Below are positions 33,701 to 45,060 of a stretch of 64,000 nucleotides of DNA, one piece after another; the stretch's first letter is position 1, and every line of letters begins with the position of its first letter. A program made the position numbers and the translations under genes. The notes beneath the pieces were generated by a model that saw nothing but the letters and a program-made list of their open reading frames with translations, did not search any database and was not told the DNA's origin. This DNA comes from Phymorhynchus buccinoides (lineage: Eukaryota; Mollusca; Gastropoda; Neogastropoda; Raphitomidae): the NCBI GenBank assembly GCA_017654935.2, contig CM065694.1, forward strand, positions 4,471,215 to 4,535,214. Reading direction: 5' to 3'.

Positions 33701-36700
33701 CGACACACCCAAACACATTGGGCGTTCTTTGCATGTCGTAGATCAGCGTTCCATCGACACACCCAAACACATTGGGCGTTCTTTGCATGTCATAGATCAG
33801 TGTTCCATCGACACACCCAAACACATTGGGCGTTCTTTGCATGTCATAGATCAGCGTTCCATCGACACACCCAAACACATTGGGTTTTCTTTGCATGTCA
33901 TAGATCAGTGTTCCATCGACACACCCAAACACATTGGGCGTTCTTTGCATGTCATAGATCAGTGTTCCATCCACACACCCAAACACATTGGGTGTTCTTT
34001 GCATGTCATAGATCAGTGTTCCACCGACACACCCAAACACATTGGGTGTTCTTTGCATGTCATAGATCAGTGTTCCATCCACACACCCAAACACATTGGG
34101 AGTTCTTTGCATGTCATAGATCAGTGTTACATCGACACACCCAAACACATTGGGCGTTCTTTGCATGTCATAGATCAGTGTTCCATCGACACACCCAAAC
34201 ACATTGGGCGTTCTTTGCATGTCATAGATCAGTGTTCCATCCACACACCCAAACACATTGGGCGTTCTTTGCATGTCATAGATCAGTGTTCCATCGACAC
34301 ACCCAAACACATTGGGCGTTCTTTGCATGTCATAGATCAGTGTTCCATCGACACACCCAAACACATTGGGCGTTCTTTGCATGTCATAGATCAGTGTTCC
34401 ATCCACACACCCAAACACATTGGGCGTTCTTTGCATGTCATAGATCAGTGTTCCATCGACACACCCAAACACATTGGGCGTTCTTTGCATGTCATAGATC
34501 AGTGTTCCATCCACACACCCAAACACATTGGGCGTTCTTTGCATGTCATAGATCAGTGTTCCATCGACACACCCAAACACATTGGGCGTTCTTTGCATGT
34601 CATAGATCAGTGTTCCATCGACACACCCAAACACATTGGGTTTTCTTTGCATGTCATAGATCAGTGTTCCATCGACACACCCAAACACATTGGGCGTTCT
34701 TTGCATGTCATAGATCAGTGTTCCATCCACACACCCAAACACATTGGGCGTTCTTTGCATGTCATAGATCAGTGTTCCATCGACACACCCAAACACATTG
34801 GGCGTTCTTTGCATGTCATAGATCAGTGTTCCATCCACACACCCAAACACATTGGGCGTTCTTTGCATGTCATAGATCAGTGTTCCATCCGACACACCCA
34901 AACACATTGGGCGTTCTTTGCATGTCATAGATCAGTGTTCCATCGACACACCCAAACACATTGGGCGTTCTTTGCATGTCATAGATCAGTGTTACATCGA
35001 CACACCCAAACACATTGGGTTTTCTTTGCATGTCATAGATCAGTGTTACATCGACACACCCAAACACATTGGGCGTTCTTTGCATGTCATAGATCAGTGT
35101 TCCATCGACACACCCAAACACATTGGGCGTTCTTTGCATGTCATAGATCAGTGTTCCATCGACACACCCAAACACATTGGGCGTTCTTTGCATGTCATAG
35201 ATCAGTGTTCCATCCACACACCCAAACACATTGGGCGTTCTTTGCATGTCATAGATCAGTGTTCCATCCACACACCCAAACACATTGGGCGTTCTTTGCA
35301 TGTCATAGATCAGTGTTCCATCCACACACCCAAACACATTGGGCGTTCTTTGCATGTCATAGATCAGTGTTCCATCCACACACCCAAACACATTGGGCGT
35401 TCTTTGCATGTCATAGATCAGTGTTCCATCGACACACCCAAACACATTGGGTGTTCTTTGCATGTCATAGATCAGTGTTCCATCGACACACCCAAACACA
35501 TTGGGTGTTCTTTGCATGTCATAGATCAGTGTTCCATCCACACACCCAAACACATTGGGCGTTCTTTGCATGTCATAGATCAGTGTTACATCCACACACC
35601 CAAACACATTGGGCGTTCTTTGCATGTCATAGATCAGTGTTCCATCGACACACCCAAACACATTGGGCGTTCTTTGCATGTCATAGATCAGCGTTCCATC
35701 GACACACCCAAACACATTGGGCGTTCTTTGCATGTCATAGATCAGTGTTCCATCCACACACCCAAACACATTGGGCGTTCTTTGCATGTCATAGATCAGT
35801 GTTCCATCCACACACCCAAACACATTGGGCGTTCTTTGCATGTCATAGATCAGTGTTCCATCCACACACCCAAACACATTGGGCGTTCTTTGCATGTCAT
35901 AGATCGGTGTTCCATCGACACACCCAAACACATTGGGCGTTCTTTGCATGTCATAGAACTTTGATCAGTGTTCCATCGACACACCCAAACACATTGGGCG
36001 TTCTTTGCATGTCATAGAACTTTGATCAGTGTTCCATCCACACACCCAAACACATTGGCTGTTCTTTGCATGTCATAGAACTTTGATCAGTGTTCCATCG
36101 ACACACCCAAACACATTGGGCGTTCTTTGCATGTCATAGATCAGCGTTCCATCGACACACCCAAACACATTGGGTTTTCTTTGCATGTCATAGATCAGTG
36201 TTCCATCGACACACCCAAACACATTGGGCGTTCTTTGCATGTCATAGATCAGTGTTCCATCGACACACCCAAACACATTGGGTGTTCTTTGCATGTCATA
36301 GATCAGTGTTCCATCGACATACCCAAACACATTGGGCGTTCTTTGCATGTCATAGAACTTTGATCAGTGTTCCATCCACACACCCAAACACATTGGCTGT
36401 TCTTTGCATGTCATAGAACTTTGATCAGTGTTCCATCGACACACCCAAACACATTGGGCGTTCTTTGCATGTCATAGAACTTTGATCAGTGTTCCATCCA
36501 CACACCCAAACACATTGGCTGTTCTTTGCATGTCATAGAACTTTGATCAGTGTTCCATCGACACACCCAAACACATTGGGCGTTCTTTGCATGTCATAGA
36601 TCAGCGTTCCATCGACACACCCAAACACATTGGGTTTTCTTTGCATGTCATAGATCAGTGTTCCATCGACACACCCAAACACATTGGGCGTTCTTTGCAT

Positions 36701-38239
36701 GTCATAGATCAGTGTTCCATCCACACACCCAAACACATTGGGTGTTCTTTGCATGTCATAGATCAGTGTTCCATCGACACACCCAAACACATTGGGTGTT
36801 CTTTGCATGTCATAGATCAGTGTTCCATCGACACACCCAAACACATTGGGCGTTCTTTGCATGTCATAGATCAGTGTTCCATCCACACACCCAAACACAT
36901 TGGGTGTTCTTTGCATGTCATAGATCAGTGTTCCATCCACACACCCAAACACATTGGGCGTTCTTTGCATGTCATAGATCAGTGTTCCATCGACACACCC
37001 AAACACATTGGGCGTTCTTTGCATGTCATAGATCAGTGTTCCATCCACACACCCAAACACATTGGGCGTTCTTTGCATGTCATAGATCAGTGTTCCATCG
37101 ACACACCCAAACACATTGGGCGTTCTTTGCATGTCATAGATCAGTGTTACATCGACACACCCAAACACATTGGGCGTTCTTTGCATGTCATAGATCAGTG
37201 TTCCATCGACACACCCAAACACATTGGGTGTTCTTTGCATGTCATAGATCAGTGTTACATCGACACACCCAAACACATTGGGCGTTCTTTGCATGTCATA
37301 GATCAGTGTTACATCCACACACCCAAACACATTGGGCGTTCTTTGCATGTCATAGATCAGTGTTCCATCCACACACCCAAACACATTGGGCGTTCTTTGC
37401 ATGTCATAGATCAGTGTTCCATCCACACACCCAAACACATTGGGCGTTCTTTGCATGTCATAGATCAGTGTTCCATCCACACACCCAAACACATTGGGCG
37501 TTCTTTGCATGTCATAAATCAGCGTTCCATCGACACACCCAAACACATTGGGCGTTCTTTGCATGTCATAGAACTTTGATCAGTGTTCCATCGACACACC
37601 CAAACACATTGGGTGTTCTTTGCATGTCATAGATCAGTGTTCCATCCACACACCCAAACACATTGGGCGTTCTTTGCATGTCATAGATCACTGTTCCATC
37701 CACACACCCAAACACATTGGGCGTTCTTTGCATGTCATAGATCAGTGTTCCATCGACACACCCAAACACATTGGGCGTTCTTTGCATGTCATAGATCAGT
37801 GTTCCATCCACACACCCAAACACATTGGGCGTTCTTTGCATGTCATAGATCAGTGTTCCATCGACACACCCAAACACATTGGGCGTTCTTTGCATGTCAT
37901 AGATCAGTGTTACATCGACACACCCAAACACATTGGGTGTTCTTTGCATGTCATAGATCAGTGTTCCATCGACACACCCAAACACATTGGGCGTTCTTTG
38001 CATGTCATAGATCAGTGTTCCATCCACACACCCAAACACATTGGGTGTTCTTTGCATGTCATAGATCAGTGTTCCATCCACACACCCAAACACATTGGGT
38101 GTTCTTTGCATGTCATAGAATTTTGATCAGTGTTCCATCCACACACCCAAACACATTGGGTGTTCTTTGCATGTCATAGAATTTTGATCAGTGTTCCATC
38201 GACACACCCAAACACATTGGGCGTTCTTTGCATGTCATT
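30709..38239 (-). repeat. 7.5-kb minisatellite of HARBI1-derived ~54-bp units
   Basis: Roughly 135-140 head-to-tail units. The common unit is 54 bp and reads MQRTPNVFGCVDGTLIYD on the minus strand, open through tens of units (for example 33675-34928, 417 codons). A 61-bp variant carries 7 extra bases (aactttg after catag) and ends the frame as GTLIKVL-stop. It occurs singly (near 31372, 32350, 37570) and in runs (about 33435-33690, 35955-36090, 36354-36545), giving a higher-order pattern. PNVFGCVDGTLI is the segment around the first catalytic Asp of PIF/Harbinger transposases. Plus-strand open frames (HRHTQTHWAFFAC and CSIDTPKHIGRSL) are shadows. There are no spacers, so this is not a CRISPR array. 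Confidence 0.93.
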
Positions 38240-38359
38240 GAACTTTAGTTTCTCTTCGACTTACCAAAGTGAACACAGTGAAAACAACGCACAAAAAAGA
38301 AATCTTCAGCAGCCATAACTCCGAAATAAGTGTGGTCAGTGCAGGAAGAAACTATTTCC

Positions 38360-38700
38360 TTTATACGTCATTAGAAGGAAATACTACACTGCGGAGTCAA
38401 TGAAAATTTTCTTCAGTGATGTTCCGCCTGTCACAATCTTGAATTACTTGAAAGACATTAATATTTTTCACTTGATGTAAGCTACTGTGATGTTTTTAAT
38501 TCTAGACGTGTCTTGTTTTTACTTGCTAAGTTTGTGATTGATTAATGTGGTTTTTTTAACAAAAGTATAACCAAAATCTTTGATTTAGTTTTTACCTTGT
38601 GTTTTTAACCCATTTTAATATATAAGATTTAACATGGTCACAGCCTTGACATGGCCTTTGTTGTCGACAGGGCTATAATTTTAATCTTAATCTTAATATA
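38360..38700. repeat. Third copy of the SINE-tailed repeat found in the duplication
   Basis: Shares aaatactacactgcggagtc and the SINE core with 20700-21031 and 25065-25630. It contains the 51-bp unit once. It abuts the minisatellite-flanking sequence. Confidence 0.7.
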
Positions 38701-38889
38701 GGTTTCGCAGCAAAACACCCAGCAACAGCTGGGTTAAACTGGGTCAATCATGAAATTGGAGTACAAAGTGTGCTGAAGCTAATCCTAAAATAATCGATAC
38801 ATCACATCAAAAGTAACTCGAAAATGATTTTCTGACACCTGTTTTTAAATTTGTCTGCCTCACCAGCATTTTGCTGGAGAAAAGTGCGA

Positions 38890-39075
38890 TTAAAAAATGT
38901 CAGCAAAAATCGCGTTTACTTGCGGTTTTTGTAGTCTAATCGAGTTGATCGTGTGGTCTGGTTCATCAGGGTCCTCATCCGATTCAGACTCGGAAACATG
39001 ATTTTCCAGCTCCCATGTTTCCTCATCTGAGCTATCCAACCATTCGGTCTCAGAAAAGGAATCTTCAGCAGCCAT
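38890..39075 (-). CDS. Small acidic ORF of unknown function, possibly transposon-derived
   Basis: A minus-strand frame from ATG (about 39075) encodes about 61 residues, MAAEDSFSETEWLDSSDEET onward, with many Asp/Glu/Ser and a final QVNAIFADIF before TAA. The first codons and preceding 30 bases are duplicated near 38300-38350 (cagcagccataactccgaaa). Acidic N-termini of this kind open several transposase families, but nothing catalytic is visible. It may equally be chance. Confidence 0.3.
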   Translation of the reverse strand: MAAEDSFSETEWLDSSDEETWELENHVSESESDEDPDEPDHTINSIRLQKPQVNAIFADIF

Positions 39076-39127
39076 AATTCCGAAATAAACGTGGTCAGTG
39101 CTGGAAGAAAATACTTGTAGTTTCAAT

Positions 39128-39543
39128 ATGGCTGTGGGTGTTGCCAGCAGGTGCGCCCCACGCGGTGCTGACCGTCAGTAGATTGATCTGGTGCTAAGGG
39201 GATGGCTGTGGGTGTTGCCCGCAGGTGCGCCCCACGCGGTGCTGACCGTCAGTAGATTGATCTGGTGCTAAGGGGATGGCTGTGGGTGTTGCCCGCAGGT
39301 GCGCCCCACGCGGTGCTGACCGTCAGTAGATTGATCTGGTACTAAGGGGATGGCTGTGGGTGTTGCCCGCAGGTGCGCCCCACGTGGTGCTGACCGTCAG
39401 TAGATTGATCTGGTACTAAGGGGATGGCTGTGGGTGTTGCCCGCAGGTGCGCCCCACGTGGTGCTGACCGTCAGTAGATTGATCTGGTGCTAAGGGGATG
39501 GCTGTGGGTGTTGCCCGCAGGTTTGCCCCACGCGGTGCTGACC
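39128..39543 (+). repeat. 74-bp tandem repeat (six copies) containing a 3' splice site
   Basis: Copies start at 39128, 39202, 39276, 39350, 39424 and 39498. Each contains ttgcccgcag followed by the first ~23 bases of the adjoining exon (g(t/c).gccccacgcggtgctgacc). The last copy runs on into the real exon at 39521, so six equivalent acceptor sites are presented in series. Confidence 0.92.
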
Positions 39544-39696
39544 CGGGCCAGGTGGGCCAGTGGGGGCGGAGTGGTGATGCTGGCCTACCCCACCCTACTC
39601 CACCTGGGCGTTGTCTCCCATTACCTCCCCTCCCTGCCCCCGGCCGTCGCTGCGTTCACCGCCCTTGGATTGACCCTCAGCCTGAGAAAGGGAAAG
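39521..39696 (+). CDS. Multi-pass membrane protein, exon A (first exon recovered)
   Basis: Opens after gcccgcag (the sixth copy of the 74-bp repeat). Two bases complete a codon from an unseen upstream exon. Encodes two hydrophobic stretches (VVMLAYPTLLHLGVVSHYL; AVAAFTALGLTLSL) and ends RKGK before gtgagt, phase 0. No signal peptide or start Met in this exon, so the gene is 5'-incomplete here. The protein family is not recognised. The 11-exon model is supported by matching phase at all ten junctions, giving about 665 residues to the stop at 56673. Confidence 0.75.
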
Positions 39697-40188
39697 GTGA
39701 GTTTTGACTTTTAACCACTTGTGATGGTGCATGGGAAAAACCTACATTACTCGCTCAGAATGTTTTTAGCAAAAACCAAAAATAGTCAACAACCCCCCAA
39801 AATATAATTTGTTCTATTTAGGGCATATTTATGTCTATTTTTATGTATTCTACCAGCTTCCACAACATGAAAGACAATTTTGAATTATTTCATTGTTTAT
39901 TTGATCATTCTCTAAATCAAGTCAATAGAAACAAAGAAGCAAAGTCTATGCCTAATTTCTGCAGATGAGATGATCTATTTCGAATGCCAAACTTCAAATA
40001 ATTCTAAAATAAAAACTAGACAAGATAACTCAATTCAGTTTTCTGTGTATTAACAAGGAATCTTTGCTCCACCATGAAACATTAAAATCTGAATTTATGC
40101 CAAAATTCCATTATGGTTGTTTTTCCCATGCACTGTCACATTTTTTTCCTGGACTTGTTTTGGTACAAACACATGGGTGCTCATGGAA

Positions 40189-40770
40189 ACATTTTTAAAT
40201 CCTGCTAGAGGGCGGCCCCGGCGGAGTGCAGGAGCAGCGCACACACACACACATTTACTGCTCTTTTTTCACCCCTCTAGACTAGTACAAGTGTTACATT
40301 ATATAGCAAATGCTTTATCCCTCTTGCATTCGCATTTGTTACAGACAAAACTTTTTCTAGTGTTCAGATTATTTCACACATTTTTGGGGAAAGTGTCTTT
40401 TGAAGCACACAGAGCACCATATAGTTACTATCACTTCATTGCAAGCGATAAGCTTCTTCATAGTGTGTGTATAACAAACCAGAACTTGGTGCGTGATGAA
40501 AATACCATCAGAGGGGGTCTCAGAGTGGGGGCAAGCTATGGGCGGTTTTGGGCGGCTTGAATACACAGAGGCAACTTCCGACCGGGCGGTTTGGGGCGGA
40601 ATAAATGCAAGAGGGTTATGTAGGCCCTTTTATTGTACAAGTTTGTGTGTGTGTAAAAAAAATCGTTTCTCAAATAATTTTTATTGAAATGCTCATTACC
40701 CGGCGACGCCGGCTCTAGGCAATTTAAAAATCCTGCAATTCAGGACATCCTGAAAGAAGGAGCACCCATG
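40189..40770. repeat. MITE-like interspersed element in intron
   Basis: Ends are inverted around catgggtgctc / gagcacccatg. Internal blocks (ccccggcggagtgcaggagc; acgccggctctaggcaattt) recur in reverse orientation at 52045-52285. No coding capacity. Confidence 0.55.
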
Positions 40771-41151
40771 GAAACGGTATAGTTGCGGTAAAAACTTGAT
40801 GCCAAAATCTTATGCAATATGTCGCCATCAGAGATGAGCTGAAAAGCACTTTGTTTTGATTTGATTGCTTTTTTTATATTTATGTAAGTAATGTTTATGT
40901 TAGTGTTTGTAGAATATCGTTTTCTTCTCGGGATATGTTCCACTCCAATTAAGTGTTACAAAAATACAAATAAGTATACTATAAAGGGCTTTGGTATGAC
41001 TCATATTTGAGTTAACCCACATATATTGAAAGTGGTTTTTTTTCTGTTTGCTTTTCTATTTTTTTTCTTTTTGTGAAAGGTTATTTGAAAGTTTAACTTT
41101 TTGTTTTTATTAAAACAGAACATAGACTTTTTGATACATAGACACAACACC

Positions 41152-41465
<314 letters not shown>

Positions 41466-41518
41466 GCACACACGTATTGGCCATTGCTTGCAGCATTATT
41501 AATGGCTGTCTGTGACAG

Positions 41519-41595
41519 GTGCTGTCAATCCTGCTGATGGCGACCGTGATGGTGTTCATGTGTTTCTGGCTGTACCACCTGCCCTGGGCTCTGTC
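41519..41595 (+). CDS. Multi-pass membrane protein, exon B
   Basis: Acceptor tgtgacag at 41517-41518, starts phase 0 with a very hydrophobic helix (VLSILLMATVMVFMCFWLYH), then LPWAL and two bases of a Ser codon. The donor is gtatcc, weak, but the only one that keeps phase with exon C. A SINE has inserted nine bases after this donor. Reading through would meet TGA at 41617-41619. Confidence 0.68.
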
Positions 41596-41917
41596 GTATC
41601 CTTCTATTTATCAATGATTTTTTAACAAAAGTATGCTAACGTAAAACTTGGATTTTGTTTTTACCTTGCGTTTTTATCCTTTTTAAAAAAATGATGTAAG
41701 ATTTAACGTAGTGATAGCCCTGACATGGCCTTAGTTGTCGACGGGGCTATAATTTTAATCTTAATCTTAGCAAAAGTATTTTAACGTAAAACTTTGATTT
41801 TGTTTTTACCTTGTGTTTTTATCCTTTTTTAATACGTGGTAAGATTTAACGTGGTGACAGCCCTGACATTGCCTTAGTTGTCGAAAGGGCTATAATCTTA
41901 ATCTGTCGTATCCTTCT
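41590..41917 (+). mobile_element. SINE insertion with 16-bp target duplication spanning a splice donor
   Basis: The 16 bases tctgtcgtatccttct occur on both sides (41590-41605 and 41902-41917) of a 296-base insert. The insert contains two SINE cores in tandem, each ending in AATCTTAATCTTA-type tails. Long target duplications of 10-20 bp are typical of LINE-mobilised insertions. Because the duplicated sequence includes the exon B donor (tc|gtatcc), the locus now has two copies of that 5' splice site. Confidence 0.88.
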
Positions 41918-42860
41918 GAAACTGTTTGGGAAGAAAGGGGAGGAGGGGTGGTGAAGATAGAGATGGACATACACTTGACAATGTTTTGTTGATTAGGCCA
42001 TAGCCCATATCACAAAAGTGAACACAGATCAGAGACGAATACATGCACAATCATAGCAATGGTTTAACGATGTGTAATTACAAAAGCTTTGTATTGTAAG
42101 CATAAGTAGCAAGTTTCATTTGTACGTGCCTGTTATTGTTATAGAGGTGGACACAGAGAGAGGTAGAGTGGATGAGGAAAAACAAAAGAGAGAAAAAAAT
42201 GGAATGAAAAAGATATAAAACAGATGGGACAGGAAGTGAGGGAATTGAAGAGAAAAAGTTGAGTGGATTGGGAGAGATTTTAACCACGTGGTTTGCATTG
42301 ACAGACCTAACTCAGCAGTTAATGTCACTCAGCAATATCAATAAAATATACATATAACACAGTGTGCAAGTCAATGGCTCTCGCTGTCACAAAATAATCG
42401 GTCCCTTATGGCCTATAGGCCTAAGTTGCCAACATGGCAACAAACAACATGACTTGACCACCTTGAATAGTGTTGTTTTGTTGTTAGTAAGGTTTTTTGG
42501 TGTTTTTCCCCCCAAAACCATTTGGCATTGGCAAACATGCACATGATACAAAATGTACCAAAGTAAGGATAGTAGTAAAATAAAGAAAGGTAACTATAAT
42601 CAACTTCACCAAAGTTATTTTCGGCACCAAGTCGCCTAGCAAAGTATAAACAACAGCCACAGTGAGACAGACCAAGGTTCATCCTCAAAAAAGGATGACC
42701 CAGGACTGCCTATATGACCATCACCACACAGTACACAACAACAGTGGTGGAGAGAATTAGTGCACAAACAAATCAACATTGATTCAAGAATGGCCTAGCC
42801 ATAAGGACGTTTGTGCGAACATTACTATCTTTGTTATTGTTGTTGTTGTCTTACCTTGGC

Positions 42861-43108
42861 TTAACCCTTTCACCGCCAATGTCGCATTTATGCACCACAA
42901 TGGTTTAACACCCATGTCACTAAAAGACATCAAATCAGGACCTGTTATCTGAAGACCTTATTTTCTTAATTTTGGGAGGTAAGGATAGTTCTAATGTTAT
43001 GCATTTCACAGAGAAATTACCAATAACTGCAGATACATTTTTATTTCTACCCTGTTCAGTTCAATGGTATTCTTTTGCTAAAAACATGGCTGGCAGCGAA
43101 AGGGTTAA
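42861..43108. mobile_element. piggyBac-like MITE (TTAA-flanked), copy 1
   Basis: TTAA at both ends, then inverted termini CCCTTTCACCGCCA... / ...TGGCAGCGAAAGGG. TTAA targets with CCC-starting termini are the piggyBac signature. Internal sequence is non-coding and shared with three more copies. Confidence 0.82.
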
Positions 43109-43262
43109 AGACTCCAGGGATCATCCTAAGCACTTGAACACTGTGGCACAAATGTACCAGCTAGGGATGAGAACATTACGTGTGTGACCGTTTTTGATTA
43201 CCCCTACCACATGGACAGCCACACTCCGTCTTCGGATGATATTACTGTCTTTGACACGCTAG

Positions 43263-43405
43263 CTACCGATTCCTGGGTGTGCTCCCTTTGCAAGACTTCA
43301 ACGTGGTGGTGGGTGTGAACTGTGCGCTGTGTGTGCTGTCCATTTACGCCGCCTGGCACTGCTCCGAGGAGGTCTTTGGGGCGCTGCTCTTGCTGCAGTC
43401 TGTAG
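43263..43405 (+). CDS. Multi-pass membrane protein, exon C
   Basis: Acceptor acacgctag (AG 43261-43262), a single base completing the Ser codon of exon B, then YRFLGVLPLQDFNVVVGVN, a helix (CAVCVLSIYAAWHC) and EEVFGALLLLQSV plus one base before gtacga. Phases fit exon B (2+1) and exon D (1+2). The 3' half of this exon has a decayed duplicate in the next intron (44309-44403), from which an eight-copy array arose. Confidence 0.78.
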
Positions 43406-43602
43406 GTACGAAACGGTACATTGTGGACTTGAATGAATAAAAACAGCAACACCGTAGTAATGACAAGCACATTTTCAGTTTACTGTAAAAAAGATTTTTT
43501 TTTTAACAAGTTATAAAGTTGGCCAGCTGATTTGATTGGAAGGAAGATGAGAGCGAGGGAAAGACAGACACAGAGAAAGGTTGTGTGCATGCTGTATGTA
43601 TA

Positions 43603-44268
43603 TGTGACCCAGCACCATGAAAGGGACATTAAGTGTCAAAATGACAATTCTGAGAAAATGGCACCGTTGGAAACAAGACAAATCTCTTTCTAGCGATAAT
43701 AGAACCATTCTTGTATCTTTTTTCGTTCCAGAGTTATGAGCATATAAACTTGGTAGGGTGACTGTCGGCCATTTTGAGAAACCACAGTCTAAAGTCTAGC
43801 CTATCCTAAGAAAATGTATCAACCTGCTAATTTCAAAGCACTTTTTGGAACATTTAGAGACTATGTTAAAGATTGTCCTTTTTGGATATGAAAGATATGA
43901 TGTTCGAGAGCATGATGACACCCTTAACTCAAAATTGATAATAAAAAAAAGAGATTTTTGACTTCGCAAGCCTGTTGTGAGAAACTAGCCCAGCGACTTA
44001 ACCCTTTCATCGGCAACATCGCATTTTAGCACCACAATGGTTTAACACCCATGTCACTAAAAGGCATCAAATCAGGGCCTGTTATCCAAAGACCCTATTT
44101 TCTCAATTTTGGGAGGTAAGGATAGGCCTAGTGTTATACATGTCAAAGAGGAATTAGCAATATTGCTTGGTGTTTTTTTCTGTGCACAGTTAAGTTTAAT
44201 GTTATTTTTTGCCTGAAAAATGGCTGGCGGCGAAAGGGTTAATGTCCCTTTCATGGTGCTGGGTCACA
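43603..44268. mobile_element. Inverted-repeat element TGTGACCCAGCACC with nested piggyBac-like MITE
   Basis: Outer termini TGTGACCCAGCACCATGAAA (43603) and its reverse complement (ending 44268). A TTAA-flanked MITE occupies 43998-44242 inside it, close to the right end. An inverted copy of the whole composite, with the inner MITE at the same site, lies at 49976-50590. Confidence 0.82.
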
Positions 44269-44308
44269 TGTGTGGGTGTATGTGGGTGTTTGTATGCATT
44301 AGTGCATG

Positions 44309-45060
44309 AGAGTGAACTGTGCTGTGTTGTTCATTTACGCTGCCTGGCACTGCTCTGTGTAGGTCTTTGGGGCTCTGCTATTGCCTCAGTCTGCAGCTAT
44401 GATGTGAACAGGTTTTGTGTGTGAGAGAGAGAGAGAGAGTGTGTGGGTGTGTAGGTCTTTGGGGCTCTGCTATTGCCTTAGTCTGCAGGTATGATGTGAA
44501 CAGGTTTTGTGTGTGTGAGAGAGAGAGAGTGTGTGGGTGTGTAGGTCTTTGGGGCTCTGCTATTGCCTCAGTCTGCAGGTATGATGTGAACAGGTTGTAT
44601 GTGTGAGAGAGAGAGGGTGTGTGTATGTGTGGGTGTGTAGGTCTGTGGGGCTCTGCTATTGCCTCAGTCTGCAGGTATGATGTGAACAGGTTTTGTGTGT
44701 GAGAGAGAGAGAGTGTGGGTGTGTAGGTCTGTGGGGCTCTGCTATTGCCTCAGTCTGCAGGTATGATGTGAACAGGTTTTGTGTGTGTGAGAGAGTGTGT
44801 GGGTGTGTAGGTCTTTGGGGCTCTGCTATTGCCTCAGTCTGCAGGTATGATGTGAACAGGTTTTGTGTGTGTGTGTGAGAGAGAGTGTGTGGGTGTGTAG
44901 GTCTTTGGGGCTCTGCTATTGCCTCAGTCTGCAGGTATGATGTGAACAGGTTTTGTGTGTGTGAGAGTGTGGGTATGTGTGGGTGTGTAGGTCTGTGGGG
45001 CTCTGCTATTGCCTCAGTCTGCAGGTATGATGTGAACAGGTTTGTGTGTGTGAGAGAGAG
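44309..45060 (+). repeat. Array of exon C 3' ends with donor sites (eight copies)
   Basis: 44309-44403 is a diverged duplicate of the second half of exon C (tcatttacgctgcctggcac matches the exon with few changes). After it, 82-96-base units repeat with gtctttggggctctgctatt and gcctcagtctgcag|gtatga. Each unit therefore holds the last 34 coding bases of exon C and a 5' splice site, plus GT/GA simple sequence ending in gtgtgtag, an acceptor-like AG. Confidence 0.85.

Noticed and set aside
30709..38239. CRISPR-like or protein-coding interpretation of the long direct-repeat array, including plus-strand frames of up to 762 codons
   Set aside because: The repeats are contiguous with no spacers and the setting is an intron-bearing genome. 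The long plus-strand frames follow from unit length being a multiple of three and show more replacement changes than the minus frame.
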